Counted from the first letter of the stretch, positions 17,134 to 26,345 are shown. The stretch: DNA of 64,000 nt from Sphingobacterium sp. R2 (GCF_040760075.1 NZ_CP142884.1:1240001-1304000); one strand, 5' to 3'. Numbers and translations: made by a program. The notes: generated by a model not told the origin, from the sequence alone.

Positions 17134-18508
17134 ATTCTGCTTTCGGTGTATTATTGTTATTACTGCCTTTGTTTTTATTCCGATGACGATTGAAACGCTT
17201 TTTGGGCCTATTATTAGCCCCTTCTTTGCTGTCTTTATTCGCGATTGGGCTAACAACATCGCTTGCTACCTGAGGTTTACCACTTTGTTTTGATGTACTC
17301 TGTTCGGGTTTTTCAGCTTTTTGTCCAGTCTTATTTTCAGGTTTACCGGTATTGCTTTTGGATTTTCTCTTTTTCTTTCTTTTATTTCGATCATCAAGTC
17401 GGGTTAAGCTATCCTGTCCGACTACATTCTCGTAATCGTGCTTGATATTTTTTTCTTCTTTGATTTCATCAGTATCCATTACACTTGAAATTGCTTCCGG
17501 TTTAATGCCCTGCTTATTCATTTCTACAAATTCTCTGACTTGTTGAACGGGTAATGCAATCCAATTTTCTGCTCCAGGAAAAGAGAACCACATCAGTTTT
17601 TTGAAGATATCAGTTTTTTGAAGATATGCGACTCCTTTTAGCGTTTCGATGCGGTCTATGTTATTAGGAATATCCTTAAGTGCATCCATATAGCTATCCA
17701 ATTCATAATTGAGGCAACATTTTAATTTTCCGCATTGTCCTGCTAGCTTCAATGTATTCAGGGATAAGTTTTGATAACGTGCAGCCGATGTGGATACCGT
17801 TTTGAAATCTGTTAGCCAGGTTGAACAGCAGAGTTCACGTCCGCATGAACCAATACCACCAAGGCGACTGGCTTCTTGTCGCATACCGATCTGGCGCATT
17901 TCAATGCGTATCCTAAACGCTTCAGCCATTTTTTTAATGAGCTCGCGGAAATCTACACGACCCTCAGCAGTATAATAGAAGGTAGCCTTCGTTTTATCCC
18001 CCTGATAATCGACATCGGATATTTTCATCGATAAACCCAAATCCAGCGCGAGTTTGCGCGCCTTGTGCATGGTTTCCCATTCGAGATCTTTTGCCGCGTT
18101 ATACTTCTCAACATCAACCTCATTAGGCTTCCGATAGATTTTTTTTGTCACCATCTCAGGGGTAACATTATTCTTTTTGAGCTGTAGTCTAACCAATTCA
18201 CCCGTTAAGGAGACATGGCCGACATCATAGCCCCCTGTAGAGGGCTCAACAACAACCATCTCACCCATTTCAAGGTAGATATTGTCTACATTAATAAAGA
18301 AATCTTTTCGCGATCCCTTAAATCGTACTTCGACGATATTAAATGGTTTATAGTTTGAAGGCATATCCATATCGGAAAGCCAGTCATATACATCTAATTT
18401 ATTACATCCGCTAGTCATGCAAGAGCCATTGTTCTGACATCCTGCCGGTGTACCATTTACCGTGGTAGTACCGCAACCTCCGCCGGATGAGCAACTGCCA
18501 CATCCCAT
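17132..18508 (-). CDS. ricT: RicT / PSP1 family protein
   Basis: PSP1-domain protein of 458 residues. In Bacillus, RicT (YaaT) with RicA and RicF forms a complex that affects RNase Y activity and carries Fe-S clusters. The paired motifs GSCGRELCCSTWL and GQCGKLKCCLNYE and the RVDFRELIKKMAEAFRIRIEMRQIGMRQEA block are diagnostic. Extra features are a Cys-rich N-terminus (MGCGSCSSGGGCGTTT and later two Cys pairs) and a long, basic, low-complexity tail from about residue 370, rich in Lys, Asn and Arg, which suggests RNA binding. It lies 6 bases downstream of holB, as usual in Bacteroidota. Confidence 0.9.
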   Translation of the reverse strand: MGCGSCSSGGGCGTTTVNGTPAGCQNNGSCMTSGCNKLDVYDWLSDMDMPSNYKPFNIVEVRFKGSRKDFFINVDNIYLEMGEMVVVEPSTGGYDVGHVSLTGELVRLQLKKNNVTPEMVTKKIYRKPNEVDVEKYNAAKDLEWETMHKARKLALDLGLSMKISDVDYQGDKTKATFYYTAEGRVDFRELIKKMAEAFRIRIEMRQIGMRQEASRLGGIGSCGRELCCSTWLTDFKTVSTSAARYQNLSLNTLKLAGQCGKLKCCLNYELDSYMDALKDIPNNIDRIETLKGVAYLQKTDIFKKLMWFSFPGAENWIALPVQQVREFVEMNKQGIKPEAISSVMDTDEIKEEKNIKHDYENVVGQDSLTRLDDRNKRKKKRKSKSNTGKPENKTGQKAEKPEQSTSKQSGKPQVASDVVSPIANKDSKEGANNRPKKRFNRHRNKNKGSNNNNTPKAE

Positions 18509-18514
18509 AGTTTT

Positions 18515-19660
18515 CTATATTATATATTGAGTTCCTTTCGGAAACGTTTTGTACTTGTATATTAATGTTAACTGCAAAGATAAATCTAAAAATAATATTT
18601 TGGGATTTGCATTTCTTTCTATAAAATAATGTGTTTCCTCCAATAGATTTATAGTTGCTTCAATTTGTTCAAGGGTATAATGTACGGCAAATTTCTGAAC
18701 AAAATCCAGTTCTTTCGCCGGTAAGAATACGAGATTGGAAAGCCCCTCTTTGATCAATATGATTTGACGCATCATACTGATTGCATAAAAAAGAAAGCTT
18801 TTTTGGTTTTCTCGACCAATTTTTGATAGCTCTTCTTCCACCAAGGAAATCATATTGGTCCCAGCATCCGAGACGATAAAACGAAGCCAGTTTACTAAAA
18901 TACCAAAATGATTATTAGTCTGCGCGTGCAATAGGTTCATTGCTTCCTGAAGATTTCCATCTGCAATAAAAGCAATTTCTGCTGCTTCTTGATCTGAAAG
19001 CTGATGTACATTCTTTAGATGCAGCGTGACCTCACTATGATCTAATTTTTTAATCTTGACCAATTGTGTGCGCGATATGATTGTATTTAATATTTTGTCC
19101 TGATTTTCTGCAACGAGGATAAAGAGCGTCTTTTCGGGTGGTTCTTCGATCAGCTTCAATAAGGCATTGCCTTGCGTATCGAGGTATTCAGGAAGCCACA
19201 TAATTAAAACCTTATAATCAGCTTCAAAAGATTTGAGACTTAACTTCTTGATAATAGCATGGGCTTCGGCAATATTGATATTGACTTGTTTGTTGTCTGC
19301 ATCCAATCGGCTGCGCCAATACTCCAATCCCATGTATGGATTGGATAAAAAGGATTTTCTCCACTTGTCTGCATAATCCGTTGCTGTGTCTTCCTTGTGT
19401 TTGGCTATAAAAGGGTAAGACATATGTAGATCGGGATGGATCAGCTTGTTATATTTTCTACAGGAGGGGCATTCGCCACAACTATCGGTTTCCTGTCGAT
19501 TTTCGCAATTTAAAAACTGCGCATACGCATAGGCTAAAGCAAGACTGCCCGAACCTTCGGGACCAAGAAATAATTGCGCATGACTCACACGATTTTCCTT
19601 AACCGTGCGAACTAAATGTTCTTTGATGTCTTTATGCCCAATGATCTCTTTAAACTGCAT
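18515..19660 (-). CDS. holB: DNA polymerase III subunit delta'
   Basis: The delta' subunit is part of the clamp loader that places the DnaN ring on DNA. The first 25 residues (MQFKEIIGHKDIKEHLVRTVKENRVSHAQLFLGPEG) open the AAA+ domain; the P-loop is GPEGSGSLAL, without the usual Lys-Thr, as expected for a subunit that does not hydrolyse ATP. The zinc module is CxxxxxxxxxCxxCxxC at about residues 53-68. LIEEPPEKTLFILV and ISRTQLVKI are conserved clamp-loader blocks. 381 residues. First gene of the holB-ricT-gldH-lpxK string. Confidence 0.88.
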   Translation of the reverse strand: MQFKEIIGHKDIKEHLVRTVKENRVSHAQLFLGPEGSGSLALAYAYAQFLNCENRQETDSCGECPSCRKYNKLIHPDLHMSYPFIAKHKEDTATDYADKWRKSFLSNPYMGLEYWRSRLDADNKQVNINIAEAHAIIKKLSLKSFEADYKVLIMWLPEYLDTQGNALLKLIEEPPEKTLFILVAENQDKILNTIISRTQLVKIKKLDHSEVTLHLKNVHQLSDQEAAEIAFIADGNLQEAMNLLHAQTNNHFGILVNWLRFIVSDAGTNMISLVEEELSKIGRENQKSFLFYAISMMRQIILIKEGLSNLVFLPAKELDFVQKFAVHYTLEQIEATINLLEETHYFIERNANPKILFLDLSLQLTLIYKYKTFPKGTQYII

Positions 19661-19677
19661 ACAATACCGCTATTATA

Positions 19678-19685
19678 CAAATGTA
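19678..19685 (-). promoter_or_regulatory. TACATTTG -7 element of holB
   Basis: On the minus strand TACATTTG fits TAnnTTTG and ends 17 bases before the holB ATG, giving a short leader. Probable promoter for the four-gene string. Confidence 0.45.
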
Positions 19686-19869
19686 ATAAATATTGTGATT
19701 TATCGGGCCGAATTTGCTTTCTATCCTTGTGTTGCTGTGCTTATTGATTGAAATACAAATGCTTATTTGAGCCACTGAAATCTGTTGATGTGGAAAGAAA
19801 GCAGCCTATAAAACTGAAAAATATTGATTAATTTGTGTATTATTGCACATAATAATTAGTATTCAGGAA

Positions 19870-20991
19870 ATGAGATTCATTGTATCAACATCAATTTTAT
19901 TAAAGCAGTTACAAGCTATCAATGGCGCGTCCAGTACAAGTACTGTTTTGCCTATCTTGGAAAACTTTCTTTTTGAAATAAAAGACAATAACTTGACTAT
20001 TTCTGCTACAGATCTGCAAACAAGTATGGTTACTTCTTTACAGATCGAAGCAAAAGAAGAAGGAAGAGTAGCCATGCCTTCGAAGATATTGATTGAGACA
20101 TTAAAAACCTTGCCCGATCAACCTGTTGCATTTTCAGTAGACATGAATACTTTGGCTATTGAGATCAGTGCGGGTGATGGAAAATATAAATTGAGTGGAG
20201 AAAATGCGGACGATTTTCCTAAAATTCCTTCCATCGATAATGGTTCGGTTATTCAGATGCCAGCACCGATCTTGTCAGAAGCTATCAGTAAAACGATCTT
20301 TGCCGTCAGTAACGACGAATTGAGACCAGCTATGTCTGGTGTATTGGTGCAATTGGCAGAAAAAAATGTCACGTTTGTTTCTACTGATGCGCATAAATTG
20401 GTGCGTTACTCGAGAACGGATATTGGTGCTGAGAAGCCTGCGTCCCTTATTTTACCGAAAAAGGCGCTTTCATTGCTTAAATCGTCACTACCATCCGATG
20501 ATGTTACCGTATCCATAGAATATAATCAAACCAATGCGTTCTTTAGCTTTGGCAATATTAATTTGATCTGTCGTTTAATCGATGAACGTTATCCAGATTA
20601 TGCAGCTGTGATTCCTCAAGTTAATCCTAACAAATTGACCGTAGACCGATTATTGTTTTTAAATACCTTGAGACGCGTGGTGATTTTTGCTAATAAAACC
20701 ACACATCAGGTGCGCTTGAAGATCTCGGGAAGTGAATTGCATATATCAGCAGAAGATTTAGATTTTTCTAACGAAGCGCATGAACGTTTATCCTGTCAAT
20801 TTGAAGGTGACGATATGGAAATTGGTTTTAATGCCAAGTTCCTCGTTGAGATGTTAAATAACCTGGAGAGTGAAGAAGTTGTTCTGGAAATGAGTACGCC
20901 AAATCGTGCTGGTTTATTGATTCCAGCAGTATCGGAAGATCATGAAGATATTTTGATGTTGGTGATGCCGGTTATGTTAAACAACGCTTAA
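19870..20991 (+). CDS. dnaN: DNA polymerase III beta sliding clamp
   Basis: DnaN forms the dimeric ring that tethers the polymerase. The start MRFIVSTSILLKQLQAING at 19870 is the family start; nine codons of open frame lie before it (from 19843) but do not belong. The 373 residues contain the three repeated clamp domains: TVLPILENFLFEIKDNNLTISATDLQ, RPAMSGVLVQLAEKNVTFVSTDAHKLVR and the C-terminal end AVSEDHEDILMLVMPVML, which is the conserved partner-binding tail. It is divergent from holB, the gene of its loader, with about 210 bases between them. Confidence 0.95.
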   Translation: MRFIVSTSILLKQLQAINGASSTSTVLPILENFLFEIKDNNLTISATDLQTSMVTSLQIEAKEEGRVAMPSKILIETLKTLPDQPVAFSVDMNTLAIEISAGDGKYKLSGENADDFPKIPSIDNGSVIQMPAPILSEAISKTIFAVSNDELRPAMSGVLVQLAEKNVTFVSTDAHKLVRYSRTDIGAEKPASLILPKKALSLLKSSLPSDDVTVSIEYNQTNAFFSFGNINLICRLIDERYPDYAAVIPQVNPNKLTVDRLLFLNTLRRVVIFANKTTHQVRLKISGSELHISAEDLDFSNEAHERLSCQFEGDDMEIGFNAKFLVEMLNNLESEEVVLEMSTPNRAGLLIPAVSEDHEDILMLVMPVMLNNA

Positions 20992-21004
20992 TCTTTATCA
21001 CGGT

Positions 21005-21667
21005 TTGGAACTAATTACGCATCTCATTGATTTTATTCTCCATATCGACAAACATCTGGTGGAAATAGTCAATGATTATCAGACTTGGACCTACCTTATT
21101 CTGTTTCTTATTATTTTCGTGGAAACAGGTGTGGTTGTGATGCCTTTTTTGCCAGGAGATTCTTTATTATTTGCTGCGGGTATGCTAGCCGCACAGCCAA
21201 ATGATCTCAATGTATGGCTGATGATTTTTATCTTGTTAGTAGCTGCAGTTTCGGGTGATTCCCTGAATTATTCTATCGGAAAGCATTTTGGTATGCGCCT
21301 AACAAAATTTAAACTCTTCGGTAAGCAAGTTGTCAAAGACGAGCAGATTGCCAAAACCCATTCTTTTTATGAGAAATATGGTAGTAAAACTATCGTTATT
21401 GCGCGTTTTGTACCCATTGTTCGCACGCTAGCTCCTTTCGTTGGTGGTATTGGAAAGATGAATTATGGTACCTTCATCACTTATAACGTTGTAGGAGCGG
21501 TATTGTGGGTAGGTGGTATAACGCTTGCTGGATTTTTTTTGGGAAATATTCCTATTATACGCGAAAACTTCTCGAAGGTGGTGTTGATCATTATTTTTTT
21601 ATCTGTATTGCCCATAATCTTTGAGCTAATAAAAGAAAAATTCAAATCAAAAAAAGGAGTCTTATAA
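21005..21667 (+). CDS. DedA family membrane protein (first of a tandem pair)
   Basis: DedA proteins are inner-membrane proteins; several act as lipid-carrier (undecaprenyl phosphate or phospholipid) translocases. Four or more hydrophobic segments are visible, with the family motifs ETGVVVMPFLPGDSLLFAAG, the GDSLNYSIGKHFG segment and FYEKYGSKTIVIARFVPIVRTLAPFVGG. The TTG at 21005 is taken as the start because MELITHLIDFILHIDKHLVEIV then aligns end to end with the ATG start of the second copy. It begins 13 bases after dnaN. Its stop codon lies inside a hairpin terminator. 220 residues. Confidence 0.88.
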   Translation: MELITHLIDFILHIDKHLVEIVNDYQTWTYLILFLIIFVETGVVVMPFLPGDSLLFAAGMLAAQPNDLNVWLMIFILLVAAVSGDSLNYSIGKHFGMRLTKFKLFGKQVVKDEQIAKTHSFYEKYGSKTIVIARFVPIVRTLAPFVGGIGKMNYGTFITYNVVGAVLWVGGITLAGFFLGNIPIIRENFSKVVLIIIFLSVLPIIFELIKEKFKSKKGVL

Positions 21668-21680
21668 GACTCCTTTTTTT
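21649..21680 (+). terminator. Terminator overlapping the end of the first dedA
   Basis: GGAGTCTTA / TAAGACTCC is a perfect stem, flanked by seven A and seven T. The stop codon of the first DedA gene is within it. It lies 12 bases before the start of the second copy. Confidence 0.8.
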
Positions 21681-21691
21681 ATATATGGAAA

Positions 21692-22339
21692 ATGGAAATC
21701 GTTTCACAATTCATAGATGTCATATTGCATATTGATCAGCATCTTTTGCAGCTGATCAATAGTTATGAAAATTGGACCTACCTGATTTTATTTTTAATCA
21801 TCTTTGCAGAGACAGGATTGGTGGTTACCCCATTTCTACCCGGAGATTCTGTTTTATTTGCTCTGGGAGCTATAGTCGCTCGTCCAGATTGTCATATTTC
21901 TCTGTTGTTGATTGTTTTGATCCTAATTCTTGCTGCTATTTCCGGGGATTTTGTGAATTATGAAATCGGTAAATATGTTGGAATGAGGGTTTTTAAACCA
22001 GGATCGAAGATATTCAGACCTTCTTATCTTCAAAAAACACAAAATTTCTATGCTAAGCACGGAACGAGGACCATTATTTATGCCCGATTTGTACCCGTTG
22101 TCAGAACTTTTGCACCATTTGTAGCAGGTATTGGCAGAATGTCCTACAAAACCTTTGGTAAATACAATATTTTAGGCGGCGCATTATGGGTATTAGTTTT
22201 TACGCTTTCAGGTTATTATTTTGGGCAGATCCCATTTTTCAAGCATAATTTTTCGCTAGTTATTTTGGCCGTTATTTTTATGAGCTTAATACCCATGCTT
22301 GTACAGTTTTTATCGGCTAAAAATTCAAAAAAAGATTAA
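21692..22339 (+). CDS. DedA family membrane protein (second of a tandem pair)
   Basis: A 215-residue paralogue of the preceding gene, with the same layout: ETGLVVTPFLPGDSVLFALG, GDFVNYEIGKYVG and FYAKHGTRTIIYARFVPVVRTFAPFVAG. The two proteins align over their full length and probably arose by tandem duplication. The conserved Glu and the double Arg of DedA proteins (E39, and the two Arg in IIYARFVPVVR) are kept, so the copy looks functional. Because a strong terminator lies just before it, it may have lower or separate expression. No gene follows for 280 bases. Confidence 0.88.
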   Translation: MEIVSQFIDVILHIDQHLLQLINSYENWTYLILFLIIFAETGLVVTPFLPGDSVLFALGAIVARPDCHISLLLIVLILILAAISGDFVNYEIGKYVGMRVFKPGSKIFRPSYLQKTQNFYAKHGTRTIIYARFVPVVRTFAPFVAGIGRMSYKTFGKYNILGGALWVLVFTLSGYYFGQIPFFKHNFSLVILAVIFMSLIPMLVQFLSAKNSKKD

Positions 22340-22621
22340 ACGTTGCATACTAAATATCGTCTTTTAAGGTTAAAGGGTAAGTACGAATTATTGTTACTTG
22401 AGAAGTACTAAGGTTGATGGCCGAGCAATTGTTTTAAAAAAGCTTTTGAGTAAACGAGGCAAATAAAATCGGCAGTATACTCGTATTTACCATTGAAAGG
22501 GCATTTTTTTTCTGTATGATTGATCCATGCTCGCATCTAAATGTGGGAATGTGAATGATCTGGTTATTGCTTTATACAAGAAAGTTGTGCAGCACGAGCT
22601 TATGAAAATAACTATTTAGGT

Positions 22622-23194
22622 ATGAATTATTTGGTTTTAGCATTTACCATGTTTTTTACACAGTTCGCTTTAGCACAGCGTGTTGTTGTCGATCACCGTC
22701 AAGCGCGGGAGGCCTATGAACTATTGAACAACATTCGTACAAATCCAGAGAAGTATACGAAAGAACTGAACCTTTTTAATTTACAGAAGATAAAACGGAC
22801 TAAACTCAATTGGAATAAACAGTTGGCAGAGGTTGCCGTTTATCGCGCAAAAGATATGGCCAAGCGCTCGTATTTTGACCACGTATCGCCGGAGGGCTAC
22901 GGACCTAATTATTTCATAGAAGAGGCCGGTTATAAACTTAATCCCGAATGGTTGTCAAAACGAAGCGCAAACAATTTTGAATCGATTGCTGCCAATCGAG
23001 CGAGCGCTACAGCTGCGGTTAAAGCTTTGATTATAGGAAAAGAGTCTCCGGGCTATCACCACCGTACCCATTTATTGGGTATGGATCAGTGGAATGCTTC
23101 TTTATATGATATTGGAATTGGTTATGTCGAATGCAAAGGGGCAAAGCCCTATGAAAGTTACTTAGTCGTTATCATTGCTAAACATGATTGGTAA
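22622..23194 (+). CDS. Secreted CAP-domain (SCP/PR1-like) protein
   Basis: A 190-residue protein with a signal peptide (MNYLVLAFTMFFTQFALA, cut before Gln19). The CAP fold is seen in RVVVDHRQAREAYELLNNIRTNPEKY, LNWNKQLAEVAVYRAKDMAKRSYFDHVSPEGYGPNYFIEEAGY and the HRTHLLGMDQWNASLYDIGIGYVECKG end. The two His of the CAP cavity are candidates at FDHVS and HHRTH. Bacterial CAP proteins are mostly of unknown activity. It stands alone between dedA and yicC. Confidence 0.8.
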   Translation: MNYLVLAFTMFFTQFALAQRVVVDHRQAREAYELLNNIRTNPEKYTKELNLFNLQKIKRTKLNWNKQLAEVAVYRAKDMAKRSYFDHVSPEGYGPNYFIEEAGYKLNPEWLSKRSANNFESIAANRASATAAVKALIIGKESPGYHHRTHLLGMDQWNASLYDIGIGYVECKGAKPYESYLVVIIAKHDW

Positions 23195-23267
23195 AAATGA
23201 CGAACCTTAATTTAAGGAGTATCAGCAATTAATCCCTTTAGGGTATTCAATTTTTACTGAAAAGTCA

Positions 23268-23275
23268 TACCTTTG
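23268..23275 (+). promoter_or_regulatory. TACCTTTG -7 element directly before yicC
   Basis: TACCTTTG matches TAnnTTTG and ends only three bases before the yicC ATG at 23279. Transcription would start at or inside the start codon, so the mRNA should be leaderless or nearly so. Confidence 0.5.
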
Positions 23276-23278
23276 CAT

Positions 23279-24154
23279 ATGATAAAATCCATGACAGGAT
23301 ATGGCACTGCATCTGCCGATAACGGTATAGTCAAATATAGTGTCGAAATAAAGTCCTTAAATTCAAAATTTCTTGAATTAAATCTTCGCTTGCCCAAAAT
23401 CGTTTCAGACAAGGAATTGACCCTGCGTACTGAATGTAGTAAACTTATTGAGCGAGGTAAAGTCAATTTGACTGTGATGGTTGAATACACGGATCAAACC
23501 GCTAAAGCTTCTTCCATTAATGCTGATTTACTCAAAAAATACTATAATCAGTTGCAGCAAATTGCTGTGGAACTCAATGATACGAATGTCAATCTGTTTG
23601 AACTTGCATTAAATATGCCGGAGGTAATTACCAACAATGATGATTCGGTCGATGATGAAGAGGCTAAAGTATTGATGGATGCTTTTTATGACGCCGTCAA
23701 ACGCTTCAATACCTTCCGTGAGGATGAGGGAAATGTACTTGCCGGAGACCTAAAAAAGCGCGCGGAGCTAATCTTAGCTTATCTTGCCGAAGTAGAATTG
23801 TTGGAAGTTGAGCGCATACCTTTGATCAGACAGCGTATCGAGCAATTTTTGAATGATACCATTGGCAAAGAAAATGTTGATCAAAATAGATTCGAACAGG
23901 AACTGGTGTACTACATCGACAAATTGGATGTGACCGAAGAAAAAGTTAGACTGCGTTCCCACTGCAACTACTTTTTAAAAGCGTTTGATTCAGCCGATTC
24001 AAACGGAAAAAAATTAGGTTTTATTTCACAAGAAATGGGTCGGGAAATCAATACCCTTGGTTCTAAAGCCAATCATGCCGGCATTCAGCAGATTGTGGTC
24101 AGAATGAAAGAAGAATTGGAAAAAATAAAAGAGCAATTGCTCAACGTATTGTAA
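23279..24154 (+). CDS. yicC: YicC family endoribonuclease
   Basis: YicC proteins are endoribonucleases, reported in E. coli to act on the small RNA RyhB. The start MIKSMTGYGTAS at 23279 is the invariant family N-terminus; two codons of open frame before it do not belong. The C-terminal DUF1732 block (KKLGFISQEMGREINTLGSKANHAGIQQIVVRMKEELEKIKEQLLNVL) is complete. 291 residues. It is followed by gmk after 2 bases and nadD after a further 4, so the three form an operon. yicC-gmk order is common in bacteria. Confidence 0.93.
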   Translation: MIKSMTGYGTASADNGIVKYSVEIKSLNSKFLELNLRLPKIVSDKELTLRTECSKLIERGKVNLTVMVEYTDQTAKASSINADLLKKYYNQLQQIAVELNDTNVNLFELALNMPEVITNNDDSVDDEEAKVLMDAFYDAVKRFNTFREDEGNVLAGDLKKRAELILAYLAEVELLEVERIPLIRQRIEQFLNDTIGKENVDQNRFEQELVYYIDKLDVTEEKVRLRSHCNYFLKAFDSADSNGKKLGFISQEMGREINTLGSKANHAGIQQIVVRMKEELEKIKEQLLNVL

Positions 24155-24156
24155 GA

Positions 24157-24726
24157 ATGAGCGGTAAATTAATAATTTTCTCAGCACCGTCGGGAGCTGG
24201 AAAAACAACAATAGTAAGAGATCTTTTAAGTAAACATGGTGATAAGATTGAGTTTTCCATTTCAGCTAGTACCCGTGACCCAAGAGGGCAGGAAGTGAAT
24301 GGAAAAGATTACTATTTTATGTCCAAAGAAGAATTTTTACATAAAGTAGCGAAACAAGAGTTCATTGAATTTGAAGAAGTATATTCTGGAACATTTTATG
24401 GAACTTTGCGATCGGAAATAGAACGTATTTGGAAAGAAGGTAAACACGTTATTTTTGATATCGATGTTGTTGGTGGATTACGTTTAAAATCAAAATTTCC
24501 TGAACAGGCGATTTCTATTTTCGTCCAACCGCCGTCACTGGAAGTTCTTAAAGAACGTTTGACAGGACGTGGAACGGATTCCGAGGATAAATTAAAAGAA
24601 CGCTTTGCTAAGGCCGAATTGGAACTTACCTATGCCAATAAATTTGATGTTATCTTAAAGAATTTTGATTTAGCTACAGCCTGTGCCGAAGCTGAAGATA
24701 TTGTAATGGAATTTATCAATAAATAA
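24157..24726 (+). CDS. gmk: Guanylate kinase
   Basis: Gmk converts GMP to GDP with ATP. The P-loop SAPSGAGKTTIV is at residues 9-20, followed by the GMP-binding segment FSISASTRDPRGQEVNGKDYYFMSKEEF and the EFEEVYSGTFYGT block. FDIDVVGGLRLKSKFPEQAISIFVQPPS is the Walker B region. 189 residues, normal. Middle gene of yicC-gmk-nadD; nothing unusual. Confidence 0.96.
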   Translation: MSGKLIIFSAPSGAGKTTIVRDLLSKHGDKIEFSISASTRDPRGQEVNGKDYYFMSKEEFLHKVAKQEFIEFEEVYSGTFYGTLRSEIERIWKEGKHVIFDIDVVGGLRLKSKFPEQAISIFVQPPSLEVLKERLTGRGTDSEDKLKERFAKAELELTYANKFDVILKNFDLATACAEAEDIVMEFINK

Positions 24727-24730
24727 ATTC

Positions 24731-25306
24731 ATGCGAAAGATTGGTTTGTTCTTCGGATCTTTTAATCCAGTGCACATAGGGCATTTGATTATAGCCAATT
24801 ATATGGCCAATTTTACTGGATTGGACGAAGTTTGGTTTGTCGTCTCTCCACAGAATCCATTTAAAAAGAAATCTACCTTGGCAGATCCTTACGATCGATT
24901 AGAAATGTTAAATCTAGCGTTGGAAGATTGTGATCATCTGCGGGTCTGTGATGTTGAGTTCCATTTACCAATACCGTCCTATACAATTGATACATTGACA
25001 CATCTTAAAGAAAAATATCCAAACAGGGAATTTGTACTGCTCATGGGACAAGATAATTTGGATTCTTTAGCGAAGTGGAAGAATGCAGATATTATCTTGC
25101 GTGATTATCAGATTTATGTTTATCCAAGGCCTGGGTACGATACTGAAAAATTTAAAGACCATCCCGCTATCACACTGACGGATACACCATTAATGGAATT
25201 GTCATCTACTTTTTTACGAAGAGCCATTAAAGAAAATAAAAATATTCAATTTTTTACACCCCAAAAGGTGATTGAGTTTATCGATAAAAAAGGTTTATAT
25301 TCTTAA
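24731..25306 (+). CDS. nadD: Nicotinate-nucleotide adenylyltransferase
   Basis: NadD adenylates nicotinate mononucleotide to deamido-NAD, a late step of the pathway begun by NadB and NadA earlier in this window. The nucleotidyltransferase motif GSFNPVHIGH is at residues 9-18, the second motif LSSTFLRRAI near 160. LMGQDNLDSLAKWKNADIIL is also typical. 191 residues. It is the last gene of the yicC-gmk-nadD operon and is followed by a terminator. Confidence 0.95.
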   Translation: MRKIGLFFGSFNPVHIGHLIIANYMANFTGLDEVWFVVSPQNPFKKKSTLADPYDRLEMLNLALEDCDHLRVCDVEFHLPIPSYTIDTLTHLKEKYPNREFVLLMGQDNLDSLAKWKNADIILRDYQIYVYPRPGYDTEKFKDHPAITLTDTPLMELSSTFLRRAIKENKNIQFFTPQKVIEFIDKKGLYS

Positions 25307-25335
25307 TATATAAACGTATACATAAAATATACTAT

Positions 25336-25368
25336 CCCCGGGTTTCATTAAATCTGGGGCTTTTTTTT
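25336..25368 (+). terminator. Terminator after nadD
   Basis: Stem CCCCGGGTTT / AAATCTGGGG with two G-U pairs and loop CATT, followed by C and eight T. Confidence 0.8.
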
Positions 25369-25492
25369 ATCCGGAATGGGATCATTGTAATTACGGTAGG
25401 TGGAGCCATAATCTAGCAGATAATAGCATATAAAAGGAATAGTTTTTGTAGCGATAATTTCTTTATTTTTAAAATACAACAAATCATACGTT

Positions 25493-26248
25493 ATGAAAAG
25501 GGGACTTTTATTTTTTATTTCTTTCCTGTGTTGGATGAATGGTTCTGCGCAAACGGCTCAAGAGGATGAAAATGGCCTTTATATGGATCCTGCTGCGATT
25601 GAAATGCGTAGTAAAATGACCATACCACCCTATGGTCTGACCAAAGTAAAAGCATTAATTGCCAAGATTATTCCTGAGGAAGATAACGAAACAACCGATG
25701 CCAGTATAAATGCAATTCCAGCAACAGATTTCAGCAGATTATCACTGCGCGAAAAGTTTACCTATACCATGATTCATGCAGAACGATATGCGCAGAATTG
25801 CGCTATACCTGAATATCAGACTCAAGTTGACAAAAAAATATTTGGAACATTATTGGACGGTTTTAATGAAACTTCCTGGTCTCAAAGACAGACTGATTTT
25901 TTAAATGAAAATAGGGATTCCGTAATGAAGCTTATCCAGGAATCTGTGCTCCGGAGCAAACGAATGGGAGTAAATTATAAGCATGCACTAGTGGAGATCA
26001 ATGCTTGGGAAATGATTCCTTTTATTATTGATTATGCCAAGAAAACACCAAAAGATAAAGATGCGCTGACGTTGCTGATGTTACTCATGAAGCGTGGCGA
26101 ATATCAGGAATTTACAACGTCTACTTCTTTTAAAAAACTATATGGTGAAAATAGCAACTATTACTCTTATCTAAACTATAATAAAGAGAATGAGGCCTTG
26201 ATCTTTAAACGGGCCCTGAATTATTACAACTATAGAAAAGGTAAATAG
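25493..26248 (+). CDS. Secreted protein of unknown function
   Basis: 251 residues, not recognised. It has a signal peptide (MKRGLLFFISFLCWMNGSAQ, cut near Ala19). The mature part is hydrophilic and looks helical; notable segments are MRSKMTIPPYGLTKVKALI, LSLREKFTYTMIHAERYAQNC and DALTLLMLLMKRGEYQEF. The end is Tyr/Asn-rich (ENSNYYSYLNYNKENE and YYNYRKGK). There are two cysteines, one in the signal peptide. The gene is preceded by a terminator and followed after 97 bases by the FGE-like gene on the same strand; both are exported, but no functional link is shown. Confidence 0.6.
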   Translation: MKRGLLFFISFLCWMNGSAQTAQEDENGLYMDPAAIEMRSKMTIPPYGLTKVKALIAKIIPEEDNETTDASINAIPATDFSRLSLREKFTYTMIHAERYAQNCAIPEYQTQVDKKIFGTLLDGFNETSWSQRQTDFLNENRDSVMKLIQESVLRSKRMGVNYKHALVEINAWEMIPFIIDYAKKTPKDKDALTLLMLLMKRGEYQEFTTSTSFKKLYGENSNYYSYLNYNKENEALIFKRALNYYNYRKGK

Positions 26249-26345
26249 GCGATTCGGTTTTAAAAATCGCAGTATGATGAATAGGGTCAAATAAGAGGTA
26301 TAATATAGAAGCCGTAAAAGTGTATTATAACCAATGCTAATGATT

